Shown: positions 35,780 through 45,167, counted from the first letter of the stretch. The stretch: DNA of 64,000 nucleotides from Sulfurovum indicum (GCF_014931715.1 NZ_CP063164.1:868001-932000), one strand, 5' to 3'. A program made the numbers and translations. The notes: generated by a model not told the origin, from the letters alone.

Positions 35780-37897
35780 ATGAAACTGACAATATGGCTT
35801 TCATCGCTGCTTATTGGTCTGATACGAAAGCTTTCCGGCGCAAATATAACGATCTCCGGTGAAGAGATACCTGAATCTCCTGTACTCTTTGTTGCAAACC
35901 ATTTTACACGATTTGAAACATTGGTTGTCCCGTATATGCTGTATGAAAGACATGGGAGAGTTACAAGGTCTTTGGCAGATGACGATATCTTTGTTGGGAT
36001 AGTTGGCAGGTTCATGCGTTCAGTGGGAGCATTGTCAAATAAAAACAAAGATCGTGACTGCATCATCGTCGAAGAGTTGCTTTCAGGTAAGATTGACTGG
36101 ATCATATATCCGGAAGGTTTCATGGTGAAAAACAAACATATCACTTTTGATATGGGTGAGTTCTGTACCCATTCTCCAGAGTATGAAGGCCCTATCCATA
36201 CTGGTGCAGCACTTATGGCACTCAAGGTAAAGATACTGCAAACAAGAGCCAGGATCGATAGTTCAGAGAGATTGAAACGTTTTTGTGACGGTATGGATAT
36301 AGATAGTTCGAAAATAGACAAAACACTGGATATAAAAGTGGTACCTGTTTCCATAACATACTACCCGATACGACCGGGTAAAAACCGTTTCCTGATCTGG
36401 GTCGACTCTATTATGAAGCAGCGTGATACAAGATTTTTTGAAGAGCTGGAGATAGAAGTGAATCTTCTTATGGATGCACATATGAATCTTCGTTTCGGAA
36501 AAGCTATTGGTCTGGACAGTTATATGGATGAACTGTCACAAAACAAAAAGGATATTTATGACGGAGAGAAGGTCAATGCTTTTATAGACAGTAAGAGAAA
36601 AATACTGACAAATGATATCATGCGAAGAGTTTATTCCCAGATACAGATACACTTTGATCATATTTTTATTCTGAGTCTGGTAACAATGTCGACAGTGAAA
36701 GTCTGCCCCTCATATTTAAAAGCACTTATCTATAAGAATGTCCGTTCTCTCCGTTTGAAGAAAGGATACAATCTACATAAGGAATTACAACAGGAACTGT
36801 TTAAACTTATACTTGATGAGAACTATGAACCGTTCAGATCAGTCATTGATATTGCTCTTAAACAGCATATACTCTATCTTGACAGTGACGGCGAGTACCT
36901 GTTTGACAGATCATTGCTTGAAAAGGAGTACCCTTTCCATAAAATACGTGTGAAAAATACACTTCAGGTCATCCTCAATGAGATCAAATGGCAGAAACCT
37001 GTCGTAGAGATGGCAACAGCCAACAGCCAATACTCCGAGCAGGAGTTGAAGGAAGATAACTTCAGGCATTTACGTAAAAGAGAGTGGGAGTATTTTGAAA
37101 AAGAGTATAAAACCTATTTGGGAGAAGTCCCTACAGAGGAAGATAAAGGTGCCCCTATCGTTCTTTTTAATGAAAAGAATGATGTGGGGGTGGTCTTCTC
37201 CCACGGGTATATGTCAGCACCCAAAGAGATACGTGCACTAGCCGAGTATCTGTTTGAAAAAGGTATTAATGTCTATGGGTTGAGGCTGCGTGGACACGGA
37301 ACAGATCCTGAAGCATTGAAGCAGGTCAGCGCAAAGGATTGGGAAACAGATTTTGAACGTGCATTTACTGCTATGAGGGAGGTGTGTTCACGTGTATTTA
37401 TCGGCGGTTTTTCCATGGGAGGATTGCTGGCTTTGATTCATGCTTCCCAGTACAAAGTAGACGGGGTGATCGCATTGAACTCTGCAATGAGACTTCATGA
37501 TCTGCGTGTCGCCTATGTTGTACCGACATTACATTTTTTTAATGAAATGATCGCATATCTCAATACAAAAGGCATTAAAGAGTGGATAGACAATTCCCGT
37601 ACCGAACAGCCTGGGATAAACTATACAAAACATCCGCTCTCTTCAGTCGTCCAGATGGAAAAAGTCATGAGCAGGGCACAGAGTATGCTTAAGAAGGTTA
37701 CAGCTCCCATCCTGATCATTCAGGGGGACAATGATCCTGTCGTCAAAAGAGAAAGTGCCAGGCTTATTTACGACACCATCCGTTCAAAAGAGAAAAAACT
37801 CCTTCTTCTTCCCAGAGAGAAACACAGCATACTTTCCGATGAAGGTAACAGGGAGGTATTTGAAGCGGTAAGTCACTTCATACAGACCCATCTTTGA
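35780..37897 (+). CDS. PlsC-like acyltransferase fused to alpha/beta hydrolase
   Basis: 705-residue two-domain protein. Residues about 1-190: glycerolipid acyltransferase with VANHFTRFETLV (in the position of HX4D; here H-x4-E) and the acceptor block IIYPEGFMV. Residues about 190-450: helical linker of no known domain. Residues about 460-705: monoacylglycerol-lipase-like hydrolase with FSHGYMSAP, LRGHGTDP, nucleophile GFSMGGLLAL, Asp in GDNDPVV and His in EKHSILSDE. Starts 1 base after the FadE stop, so it is part of the beta-oxidation operon. The fusion suggests coupled release and transfer of acyl chains between lipids; no family name known to me. Confidence 0.8.
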   Translation: MKLTIWLSSLLIGLIRKLSGANITISGEEIPESPVLFVANHFTRFETLVVPYMLYERHGRVTRSLADDDIFVGIVGRFMRSVGALSNKNKDRDCIIVEELLSGKIDWIIYPEGFMVKNKHITFDMGEFCTHSPEYEGPIHTGAALMALKVKILQTRARIDSSERLKRFCDGMDIDSSKIDKTLDIKVVPVSITYYPIRPGKNRFLIWVDSIMKQRDTRFFEELEIEVNLLMDAHMNLRFGKAIGLDSYMDELSQNKKDIYDGEKVNAFIDSKRKILTNDIMRRVYSQIQIHFDHIFILSLVTMSTVKVCPSYLKALIYKNVRSLRLKKGYNLHKELQQELFKLILDENYEPFRSVIDIALKQHILYLDSDGEYLFDRSLLEKEYPFHKIRVKNTLQVILNEIKWQKPVVEMATANSQYSEQELKEDNFRHLRKREWEYFEKEYKTYLGEVPTEEDKGAPIVLFNEKNDVGVVFSHGYMSAPKEIRALAEYLFEKGINVYGLRLRGHGTDPEALKQVSAKDWETDFERAFTAMREVCSRVFIGGFSMGGLLALIHASQYKVDGVIALNSAMRLHDLRVAYVVPTLHFFNEMIAYLNTKGIKEWIDNSRTEQPGINYTKHPLSSVVQMEKVMSRAQSMLKKVTAPILIIQGDNDPVVKRESARLIYDTIRSKEKKLLLLPREKHSILSDEGNREVFEAVSHFIQTHL

Positions 37898-38732
37898 TAA
37901 AACTTACGATCTCCTCAGCCACCTCTTTACTGTCGAGTATTTTTCTGTGTCCCAGTCCTCTGGTAGATCTCAGTATCGCCCAGGGCCATAGTCTGCAGAG
38001 TTGTTTTGAGTGTTCTATACCGATTTCCCTGTCATTGACATCATGAAAAATGAGTGTAGGAAGATGAAGGTCTGATTTGAGTATATCACTCCAGTCGTTT
38101 CCGTATTTTTTAAAACGGCTTTCATTCTGCTGCCATGTGTAGGTACGCATTCTCCGGATGATTTCCGGCGGAATTCCGAAATGTTCTGCAAATTTGTCTG
38201 CAACCAGGATGATGTTGTGAATGGGAGCAATCAGAACGATCTTTTTGGTATCAAGTCCCAGTTTTGATGCAGCAGTGAGTGCTGCACCTCCAAAAGAGTG
38301 TGCAATGATACACTCTACAGGAGCGATCTCTTTCATAACAGCTTGTATACTGTCTGCCCAGCCTGCAAGGTCTGAAGCTTTGCCTTTGCTCTCTCCGTGC
38401 TGTATGGCATCATAGGAGATGACCTGGTAGCCGTTTCTAAGAAGCGTGTTTAGAAAGTTACTCATACTTCGGGATGTTGTTGACCAGCCATGCACAAGAA
38501 GTACAACAGGATGATGCATACTGCCCCAGCGGTATGCTGCAAGTTGCGTTTCTCCATCCACTTTGATCCAGAAGCGTTCGGGTGAGGGTATCTGTATCTT
38601 GTTGTCACTTCTTTTTGTGTTGAGCGGATGGTGAAAAAACCTGTGGGCAGAGATCACTGCCAATTGGGGGAACAAAAAGCTTACTATACGAAAATAAATA
38701 CGAATCAGTCTTACTTTGAACGGATGATGCAT
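37878..38732 (-). CDS. Alpha/beta hydrolase
   Basis: 284 residues with VLLVHGWSTTSRSM (oxyanion), nucleophile AHSFGGAAL (GxSxG with Ala first), Asp in NDREIG and His in GLGHRKIL, i.e. a complete triad. An N-terminal hydrophobic segment (FRIVSFLFPQLAVISA) may tether it to the membrane. Start ATG 38732 has the SD AAGGATC; ATG 38756 lacks one. Its 3' end overlaps the fusion gene's stop on the other strand by 20 bases. Substrate unknown; its location hints at a lipid ester or thioester. Confidence 0.82.
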   Translation of the reverse strand: MHHPFKVRLIRIYFRIVSFLFPQLAVISAHRFFHHPLNTKRSDNKIQIPSPERFWIKVDGETQLAAYRWGSMHHPVVLLVHGWSTTSRSMSNFLNTLLRNGYQVISYDAIQHGESKGKASDLAGWADSIQAVMKEIAPVECIIAHSFGGAALTAASKLGLDTKKIVLIAPIHNIILVADKFAEHFGIPPEIIRRMRTYTWQQNESRFKKYGNDWSDILKSDLHLPTLIFHDVNDREIGIEHSKQLCRLWPWAILRSTRGLGHRKILDSKEVAEEIVSFIKDGSV

Positions 38733-38837
38733 CGAATGATCCTTTTTCTTCTTCATTTTAACATAATCCGTAATCAGGTCATTGAGAGGTGATTATTGGG
38801 ATGTTTTTAGTCTTATTTTATCCTAAGGAATCTATTG

Positions 38838-38843
38838 TATAGT
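38838..38843 (+). promoter_or_regulatory. -10 box of the DUF2892 gene
   Basis: TATAGT, 29 bases before ATG 38872. Confidence 0.35.
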
Positions 38844-38871
38844 TACAAAAAAAATTTTGAAGGAATCTATT

Positions 38872-39060
38872 ATGGACGTAAACAAGATCAGAAAAGTATG
38901 CAGACCGATCAGGATCGTTGTCGGGCTTACCCTGATAGGTGCAGGTGTCTATACAGGGAACCAGTGGTTCTACCTGGGTATCATTCCACTTATTGCAGGG
39001 TTGGCGAATTTCTGTCCGCTCTGTATCATTACCAAAAAGTGTGACATTCCTGCAAAATAA
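38872..39060 (+). CDS. DUF2892 (YgaP-type) membrane protein
   Basis: 62-residue protein of the DUF2892 family: basic start MDVNKIRKVCRPIRI, two helices (GLTLIGAGV; LGIIPLIAGLANFCPLCII) and the family CP.C turn (NFCPLC). Similar domains stand alone or follow rhodanese domains. SD AAGGA before ATG. Confidence 0.85.
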   Translation: MDVNKIRKVCRPIRIVVGLTLIGAGVYTGNQWFYLGIIPLIAGLANFCPLCIITKKCDIPAK

Positions 39061-39126
39061 TTCTTCTGCAAAGGGAGTCTTCGTCCTCCCTTTTTTTGAC
39101 TGTTTCCATAATTCAATCAATTTAAG

Positions 39127-39132
39127 TATAAT
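39127..39132 (+). promoter_or_regulatory. -10 box of mgtE
   Basis: AGTATAATTC, 36 bases before ATG 39168. Confidence 0.55.
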
Positions 39133-39167
39133 TCCAGTAGCTTATTTTCTTAACAAGGGGGCATGGG

Positions 39168-40496
39168 ATGGATAAACTGAAACAATATCTTAATACACGT
39201 CCGCAAGATGAACTGCACCCCTCGGAGATCGCCAATCTTCTCAAAGATCTGAATGAGAAGTATTTTGATGAGGCGGTCCAGTCCATTCCCAAAGAGCTTA
39301 TTGCAGATGTGGCACTGGAGTTACCAGACCGCTATTTTGGTGATGTGGTTGAAAACTTTACACCGCAGGAGATTGCCGAGTCGCTCTCGGAGATGGAGTC
39401 GGATGATCAGACGGACTTCATTCAGGAACTTGAAGAGCATGATGATTCCAAAGCCAAACAGGTTTTCGAACAGCTTGATAAAGAAGACCAGCAAGATATT
39501 TTACAGCTTAAACAGTATGAAGAGGATGAAGCCGGTGCCTATATGCAGGTGGAGGTTTATGCTGCAAAGCTGGATCAGAAGGTAGAGGATGTCATCAAAG
39601 AGTTTGCAGAGCTTAAACGAAAAGATGAACTGGAGAATATCAACTATCTTTTCGTGACTGATGAGGAAGGACATCTGCGTTACGGTGTCGGACTGGATGA
39701 TCTGATACTCTTTGACTTCAAGAAGACCCTGAGAGAGAATATTCAGGAAAACCCGGAAAAATTCAGACCGGTAATCGGACATGACTATGATGATATAAGA
39801 GAGATCGTACAGAAGTTTCAGGAGTACGATCTTAATTCCATGCCGATCGTTGATACATACGGTAAACTGCTTGGACGTATTACCTCTGATGATATTTATG
39901 ATATCATTAATGAACATGCAACCGACCAGATGTATAATCTTGCAGGGGTAAATGACGAGGCAGAAGAAGATGTTGATCTGATCAAAGCGGGTAAGGCCCG
40001 TGCGATCTGGCTGGGGATCAATCTTTTGACCGCAATTGCCGCTTCTCTGGTCATTGGTCTTTTTGAAAATACACTGCAGACATATGTGGCTTTGGCAGTA
40101 CTGATGCCGATCGTTGCTTCTATGGGAGGCAATGCCGGGACACAGTCTCTGACCGTTGTTGTACGTCAGTTGGCACTGGGTGACATTGCCAAGCATGATG
40201 CCTGGAGGACGATCAAAAAAGAGGTGATCCTCTCATTGGGGAACGGACTGCTTTTTGCTCTGGTCATGGGCATCATTGCCTGGGTATGGTTCGACAAAGC
40301 AATGCTGGGTATTGTCATTGCACTCTCGATGATCATCAACCTGCTCAGTGCAGGATTTTTCGGTTCAATGGTACCGCTTTTGTTAAAGAAGCTAAACATT
40401 GATCCGGCTATCGGTTCTACGGTGATCCTTACCACAGTAACGGATGTGGTTGGATTTTTCAGTTTTCTTGGGCTTGCAACCCTTATTTTGCTATAA
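39168..40496 (+). CDS. mgtE: Magnesium transporter MgtE
   Basis: 442 residues: N-terminal superhelical domain (1-130), two CBS domains (130-260) that close the pore when Mg2+ is high, and a five-helix channel (from about 280) with the selectivity block PIVASMGGNAGTQ. Uptake of Mg2+ and perhaps Co2+. Followed by the DUF21/CBS gene after 18 bases. Confidence 0.96.
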   Translation: MDKLKQYLNTRPQDELHPSEIANLLKDLNEKYFDEAVQSIPKELIADVALELPDRYFGDVVENFTPQEIAESLSEMESDDQTDFIQELEEHDDSKAKQVFEQLDKEDQQDILQLKQYEEDEAGAYMQVEVYAAKLDQKVEDVIKEFAELKRKDELENINYLFVTDEEGHLRYGVGLDDLILFDFKKTLRENIQENPEKFRPVIGHDYDDIREIVQKFQEYDLNSMPIVDTYGKLLGRITSDDIYDIINEHATDQMYNLAGVNDEAEEDVDLIKAGKARAIWLGINLLTAIAASLVIGLFENTLQTYVALAVLMPIVASMGGNAGTQSLTVVVRQLALGDIAKHDAWRTIKKEVILSLGNGLLFALVMGIIAWVWFDKAMLGIVIALSMIINLLSAGFFGSMVPLLLKKLNIDPAIGSTVILTTVTDVVGFFSFLGLATLILL

Positions 40497-40514
40497 AAGG
40501 ATGTTATTACATAC

Positions 40515-41567
40515 ATGGACTTGTTAATATTTTATTTTTTGGCAGCGGTACTTATCTCGTTTATCTGTTCGGTATTGGAGTCTGTACTACTCTCTGTTAA
40601 CATGCCGTATGTCTCTGTTCTGGAAAAAGAACGGCCCAAGGTAGGCAAACTGCTCCGTTCTCATAAAACATATATCCATAAATCGATCGCTTCCATTCTT
40701 ATTCTCAATACGATCGCCAATACTCTTGGAGCAGCGGCAGTGGGAGCACAGGCAGAGAAGATCTATGGCGCAGGAGCTGTCTTCTATGTCTCCATTATTC
40801 TTACTTTTGCTATTCTATTCCTCTCAGAGATCATTCCCAAGACCATTGGCGCGGTCTACTGGAAATCCCTGGCTCCTTTTGCAGCCTATGTGATACAGTT
40901 CTTCATCTGGGTTACCTACCCGATCATTCTGATGACACTGTTTGTGACCAATCGTATTCAAAAGGGAGAGGAGGGGCACAGCCTGAGTAAAGAAGAGCTT
41001 TTGGAGAGTGCACTGTTGAGTGAAGATGAGGGAGTACTTGATGAACAGGAGTCGGATGTCATCGAAAATATTCTTAAACTTGATGATATCAAGGTACATG
41101 ATATTCTGACCCCGAGAAGCGTGGTATTTGCACTCAACGGCAAGCGAACGATCGCGGATATCGTAAAGAATGAAGCGGACATTTTCAAATATTCCCGTAT
41201 TCCTGTCTATGAAGGAAGTATAGAGAATGTAACAGGAATGATCATGACAAAACAGCTCTTTGCACAGGCACTCAAAGATGACAGTGTTCTGCTTGAGAAG
41301 ATACAAAAAGATATCTATCGTATCAATGAGCAGGTACCGGTCTCCTGGGCACTTGACCTTTTCATTGAAAAAAAAGAGCACATGTTCCTTGTACTTGACA
41401 AATATGATCAGGTAGAGGGGATCGTAACGCTGGAGGATTGTGTCGAGACCATTCTGGGTGTCGAGATTGTTGATGAGAGTGATGCCCATGTAGACATGCG
41501 TGAGCTGGCGAAACTTAAAATGCGTCTGCAGCGCAGACGTCAGAATAGTGACCTGAACCTAGACTGA
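40515..41567 (+). CDS. DUF21/CBS transporter (CorC/CNNM family)
   Basis: 350 residues. N-terminal DUF21 membrane domain of four helices (LISFICSVLESVLLSVNM), LSEIIPKTIGAVYWK conserved in the family, then a CBS pair (VHDILTPRSVVFAL; GIVTLEDCVETILG). No CorC/HlyC C-terminal domain. Often involved in Mg2+ efflux or sensing, and it is next to mgtE, so Mg2+ homeostasis is likely. Its stop overlaps the next start (TGATG). Confidence 0.9.
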   Translation: MDLLIFYFLAAVLISFICSVLESVLLSVNMPYVSVLEKERPKVGKLLRSHKTYIHKSIASILILNTIANTLGAAAVGAQAEKIYGAGAVFYVSIILTFAILFLSEIIPKTIGAVYWKSLAPFAAYVIQFFIWVTYPIILMTLFVTNRIQKGEEGHSLSKEELLESALLSEDEGVLDEQESDVIENILKLDDIKVHDILTPRSVVFALNGKRTIADIVKNEADIFKYSRIPVYEGSIENVTGMIMTKQLFAQALKDDSVLLEKIQKDIYRINEQVPVSWALDLFIEKKEHMFLVLDKYDQVEGIVTLEDCVETILGVEIVDESDAHVDMRELAKLKMRLQRRRQNSDLNLD

Positions 41568-42901
41568 TGTTGTTTTCATCTTTCAAACTTTCACCGAAAC
41601 TTCTGGAAGCTCTTGAAAAAGCAGGTTTCAGAGACCCTACACCGATACAGAGAAAGCTTATCCCTGCGCTGCTTGCTTCGAACAACGTTATTGCTTCAGC
41701 ACAGACAGGAAGCGGCAAGACACTGTCCTATCTGCTGCCGGCACTGCAGCTGATGAACCCGTCAGCAGAGCAGGTAGAACACCATTATCCAAAATTTTTT
41801 ATCCTCTCTCCCACCAAAGAGCTGGCACAGCAGATCTATGAGGTAGCCAAACCGTTTGTAGCGGCTTTGGGCTTTAGAGCTGTACTTCTGCAAGGCGGCG
41901 GAAAGCGGACGGATGAGACCAAACGGCTTGAACGGGGAGCAGATGTGATCATCGCTACACCTCAAAGAGCATTGGAACATATCGAAGCACGCCATATTGA
42001 TATTAAAGCCATCCGGCATTTTGTGGTCGATGAAGCAGATATGATGTTTGACATGGGTTTTGTAGGCTATCTGGAGAAGATCTTCGCAAAGATGACGGAA
42101 CGTTCCCAGAAGATCATTATCTCAGCTACGATCACGCCAAGGGTCGTCAAGCTTGCCAAGGTATATATCAAGCCTCTCAAGCGTATTGAGCTTGATCCTC
42201 CCGGGAAGATCGCCGATACGATCACACAGATGCTCTATCCTGTCGTGCGAAGCAAAAAAGAGGCACTTCTTGCATGGCTTATCTCTTCGAACCATTTGGA
42301 GAGGGTATTGGTATTTGTCCGTAAAAAAGAGCTTGCAGACGGTGTGGCCGATAGCCTGAAGGAGTGGGGATACAAAGTAGGTATATTGCATGGTGAGCGT
42401 ATGCACCATGAGCGAAAACAGTCTCTGCTTGCCTTCAGGGAAGGACGCTGTCAAATTCTGGTTGCTACCGATATTGCTGCAAGGGGACTGGATATTTCAG
42501 ATCTTGATGTGGTGATCAATTATGACATACCGCATGTCAAGCATGACTTCATCCACCGTGTGGGACGTACTGGCAGAGCCGGAAAAGAGGGGATGGCCAT
42601 TACGCTGGTCAGTCCTGATGAGATAGAACAGCTCTATGATCTGCAAAAGGTGCTTGGCAGCAAGATCAAAGAGGTTATCATACCTGAATATGCTCCCAAA
42701 GAGGTTAAAGCAAGAGGCTATCTGCTGCACCCTCCCCAACGGAAAAGAAGAACTCCTTCTACCAAGAAACAGACATCCGGCACTGCAGGTATTAACAAAA
42801 AAGGGAAAAAGCGCAAAACGACCAAGCGTGATGGTTTCAAAGCGTTGGATGCCGCTAAAGCAAAGTCTAAAAAGAATACCCGAAAACCTAAAAACAAATA
42901 A
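41567..42901 (+). CDS. DEAD-box RNA helicase (RhlE-like), with basic tail
   Basis: 444 residues: PTPIQRKLIPALL (Q), AQTGSGKTLSYLLP (I), PTKELA (Ia), VVDEADMMFDMGF (II), SAT (III), VATDIAARGLDI (V), HRVGRTGRAG (VI), then a Lys/Arg-rich tail of about 65 residues (KRKTTKRDG, KKNTRKPKNK), suited to RNA binding. Distinct from the helicase at 21413. Coupled by overlap to the DUF21/CBS gene. Confidence 0.94.
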   Translation: MLFSSFKLSPKLLEALEKAGFRDPTPIQRKLIPALLASNNVIASAQTGSGKTLSYLLPALQLMNPSAEQVEHHYPKFFILSPTKELAQQIYEVAKPFVAALGFRAVLLQGGGKRTDETKRLERGADVIIATPQRALEHIEARHIDIKAIRHFVVDEADMMFDMGFVGYLEKIFAKMTERSQKIIISATITPRVVKLAKVYIKPLKRIELDPPGKIADTITQMLYPVVRSKKEALLAWLISSNHLERVLVFVRKKELADGVADSLKEWGYKVGILHGERMHHERKQSLLAFREGRCQILVATDIAARGLDISDLDVVINYDIPHVKHDFIHRVGRTGRAGKEGMAITLVSPDEIEQLYDLQKVLGSKIKEVIIPEYAPKEVKARGYLLHPPQRKRRTPSTKKQTSGTAGINKKGKKRKTTKRDGFKALDAAKAKSKKNTRKPKNK

Positions 42902-42996
42902 TTGAAACTCTAGTTAACATTCATCTGTCAAGAATCATCTTTTTGTTAAAGTTATTTAAGTATTATTCTATCAAATAAAAATAATAAGGAAAATAA

Positions 42997-43173
42997 ATGG
43001 CAGTACCTGAAGATATTGGATGTAGCAATGAAGCATGTGTCGAAGCACCAAAATGTCAAAGAACAGTGATTTATGAAAACGGTACAGCAAGAGAAGTAAA
43101 AAGTTTTGGAGGAACACCGGATAAAGGGTGTGGTAAATTTATTCCTCGTAAAGATCAGGAAGAGAAGAAGTAG
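42997..43173 (+). CDS. Small Cys protein, unknown
   Basis: 58 residues, not recognised. Cys at 9, 14, 20 and 45 (GCSNEACVEAPKC, GCGKF) suggest metal binding. SD AAGGA before ATG 42997; a TATTAT-like -10 lies near 42961. It ends exactly at the convergent truD stop (43174). Too small for most gene callers; codons and SD support it. Confidence 0.65.
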   Translation: MAVPEDIGCSNEACVEAPKCQRTVIYENGTAREVKSFGGTPDKGCGKFIPRKDQEEKK

Positions 43174-44265
43174 CTACTTCTCTTTCAATGAAAACTTTCC
43201 TATCTCTTCGAGGAAAGTGGTGGCATATGCTCCCCTGGGCAGGTAAAAGTCTACTGTAAGATGCTGCTTTTCTTTATTGTAAACTGTCTCAACCTCTTCG
43301 GGCCATATCCATGCAAACCGCCTCTCCCCTTTGAGTGAACTCAGCTCTGTATCGTCATAAGGCTCTTCGAGGTAGTATGCATCGCTTTGTGAACGCAGTG
43401 CATTGGCACCGCAAAGCAGTCCGGTAGGAGAGAGTTTTCCCTCTTTAAAGAGTTTGCTGCTTTGCATCATCTCTTTTACAAAGGAGGGTTTTCCATACGG
43501 GTAGGGCATGACGATATCACCTAAAAAGAGTTTGAAGAACTGCGGTTGAGAGGCAAGTACATGGACGAGCTCTTTAGGGTACTTCAGTTTTTTGGCTGCC
43601 GTATCGGGTTTTTCTGAAGCGATGATCTTTGAGAGCTTTACACGTGACCCCAGCCACTGATTGAAAAGATGGCTCTGGTAGGCAGCGACCATCAGCTTCT
43701 CTCTGCTCCCTTTAAGCTTTTTCCCGGAATGGGCGATCTCTTTCCCCTGAAGATAACTTTTGGCATCTTCACCGAAACGCTGATAGCCGTAGTAGTTAGG
43801 TATTCCTTTGGTCTGCATCATTTTGGCCGTAGTATTGAAGAACTTTGCCTCTCTCTCATTGATCCTGTGTAGAATGATGGAAAAACGGTTGCCTTTGAGG
43901 TGGCCTATTTTGATAGGTGCTTTGTTGTAGGTTCGTTCAAGTATATCGACTCTTTCGGTAGTCAGGTTTTTGTTGAGCTCTTTTTCATATTTTTTGGGCA
44001 GGGAGATATATTGAATGGTCGTTGCACTTTTGTCCTTCAGCCCGGCATATCCTATGTCTCTTTCTTCAAGACCTGTAGCTTTTGCCAGTACGGTAATGAG
44101 CTTCCATGTACTCATATCGGTTTTTTTTATCTTAAGTATGAGGTAGTTCCCGTTACCGGTAAACCTGTAAAGAGGGATCTCCTCTACAAAAAAGCGTTCG
44201 ATGGTCTGTTTGAAATCAAACTGAAGAGGAGTGTGTGGATAGGCGTAGTGTTTTATATGATTCAT
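43174..44265 (-). CDS. truD: tRNA pseudouridine synthase TruD
   Basis: Makes pseudouridine at tRNA-Glu position 13. 363 residues with the catalytic Asp in GYAGLKDKSATT near 80, IPNYYGYQRFGED and the C-terminal LPRGAYATTFLEE typical of TruD. Follows the SafE-like gene by 21 bases on the same strand. Confidence 0.95.
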   Translation of the reverse strand: MNHIKHYAYPHTPLQFDFKQTIERFFVEEIPLYRFTGNGNYLILKIKKTDMSTWKLITVLAKATGLEERDIGYAGLKDKSATTIQYISLPKKYEKELNKNLTTERVDILERTYNKAPIKIGHLKGNRFSIILHRINEREAKFFNTTAKMMQTKGIPNYYGYQRFGEDAKSYLQGKEIAHSGKKLKGSREKLMVAAYQSHLFNQWLGSRVKLSKIIASEKPDTAAKKLKYPKELVHVLASQPQFFKLFLGDIVMPYPYGKPSFVKEMMQSSKLFKEGKLSPTGLLCGANALRSQSDAYYLEEPYDDTELSSLKGERRFAWIWPEEVETVYNKEKQHLTVDFYLPRGAYATTFLEEIGKFSLKEK

Positions 44266-44286
44266 AAAGCGAAGTATATCAAAATT

Positions 44287-45072
44287 TTACCCGCATTTTC
44301 CCGGTGCACATTTCATTCCGCCGCATTTTCCTTCTATTTTGCTTTTGATGCTGCCGGTCTGCATACTGTCGATCATCTGCTGCATCTCTTGCGGATGGGC
44401 GATAAACCTATAACCTTTATAGAGTGTATAGAGACCGTAAAAGACCACAAGCATTGCTGCCAGCTTCATCATCGTTCCGCGCAGTGAACCACGTTGGAGG
44501 AACTTGGTAATGGCTCCCAGAAAGAAAAGTGCCGGGATGGTAGCCAATCCGAAGGTAGCCATGACGATCGCACCCCAAAGGGGACTTGCTGTACTGGCTG
44601 CAAAGATCGCAAAAGAGTAGACAAGGCCGCAAGGAATGATACCATTAAGCATTCCCAACAGGTAGAAGCTGGAGAGAGAACGGCTCTGGATGAGGGTTCT
44701 GAATGTATTCTGGTACCATCCATGTTTGGAAACGGACCATTCTGCAGAGTTGAGGAACTTGAAGTTGCCAAGCAGTGAAGCACCTGCTAGGAGCATTAAT
44801 GCTCCTGTCAGTACAAAGAGAACACCTTTGGTCGTAGGGGTGAAGGCAATAGCTTTGCCTATGAGTCCAAAGAGTGCACCCAGCATGGTATAGGTAGTAA
44901 CACGTCCGAAGTTGTATGCCAGATGGGAGAGGGTCTGTGTACTCCATGGTGAGGTCTGGTCGATCTTGCTTGAACTGTAGGCGACAACAATTCCTCCACA
45001 CATACCGATGCAGTGACCGACACTTCCAAGAAAGGCCGTACTTAAAATAATGACAAGATCAATGTTGTTCAT
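44287..45072 (-). CDS. SafE/UreH-like membrane protein with EGKCG tail
   Basis: 261 residues, six helices, of the sulfite-exporter/UreH-transmembrane group whose members near cbb3 oxidase genes are linked to copper handling. The N-terminal SVGHCIGMCGGIVVAYS motif is the family hallmark with two Cys; GMLNGIIPCGLVY also conserved. The C-terminus carries EGKCGGMKCAPGKCG, a metal-binding tail shared with the efflux proteins at 51-56 kb. ATG 45072 (AAAGAG before) is preferred over an upstream in-frame start. Probably transcribed with truD. Confidence 0.85.
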   Translation of the reverse strand: MNNIDLVIILSTAFLGSVGHCIGMCGGIVVAYSSSKIDQTSPWSTQTLSHLAYNFGRVTTYTMLGALFGLIGKAIAFTPTTKGVLFVLTGALMLLAGASLLGNFKFLNSAEWSVSKHGWYQNTFRTLIQSRSLSSFYLLGMLNGIIPCGLVYSFAIFAASTASPLWGAIVMATFGLATIPALFFLGAITKFLQRGSLRGTMMKLAAMLVVFYGLYTLYKGYRFIAHPQEMQQMIDSMQTGSIKSKIEGKCGGMKCAPGKCG

Positions 45073-45145
45073 GATACTCTTTATGAAAAAAATAATAAAA
45101 CTATAGTATTTTTTTGTTAAAATGGTGTTAATTGTAAGCAAAATA

Positions 45146-45167
45146 TTATTACCGGACCGGGTAATAA
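45146..45167. promoter_or_regulatory. Inverted repeat in the divergent SafE/TerB spacer
   Basis: TTATTACC, six bases GGACCG, GGTAATAA. Perfect 8-bp arms between the divergent starts at 45072 and 45208, consistent with an operator for a dimeric regulator. Confidence 0.4.

Noticed and set aside
44287-45141. Longer SafE-like protein starting at 45141
   Set aside because: Adds a spurious basic/hydrophobic stretch with no SD; family starts near ATG 45072.
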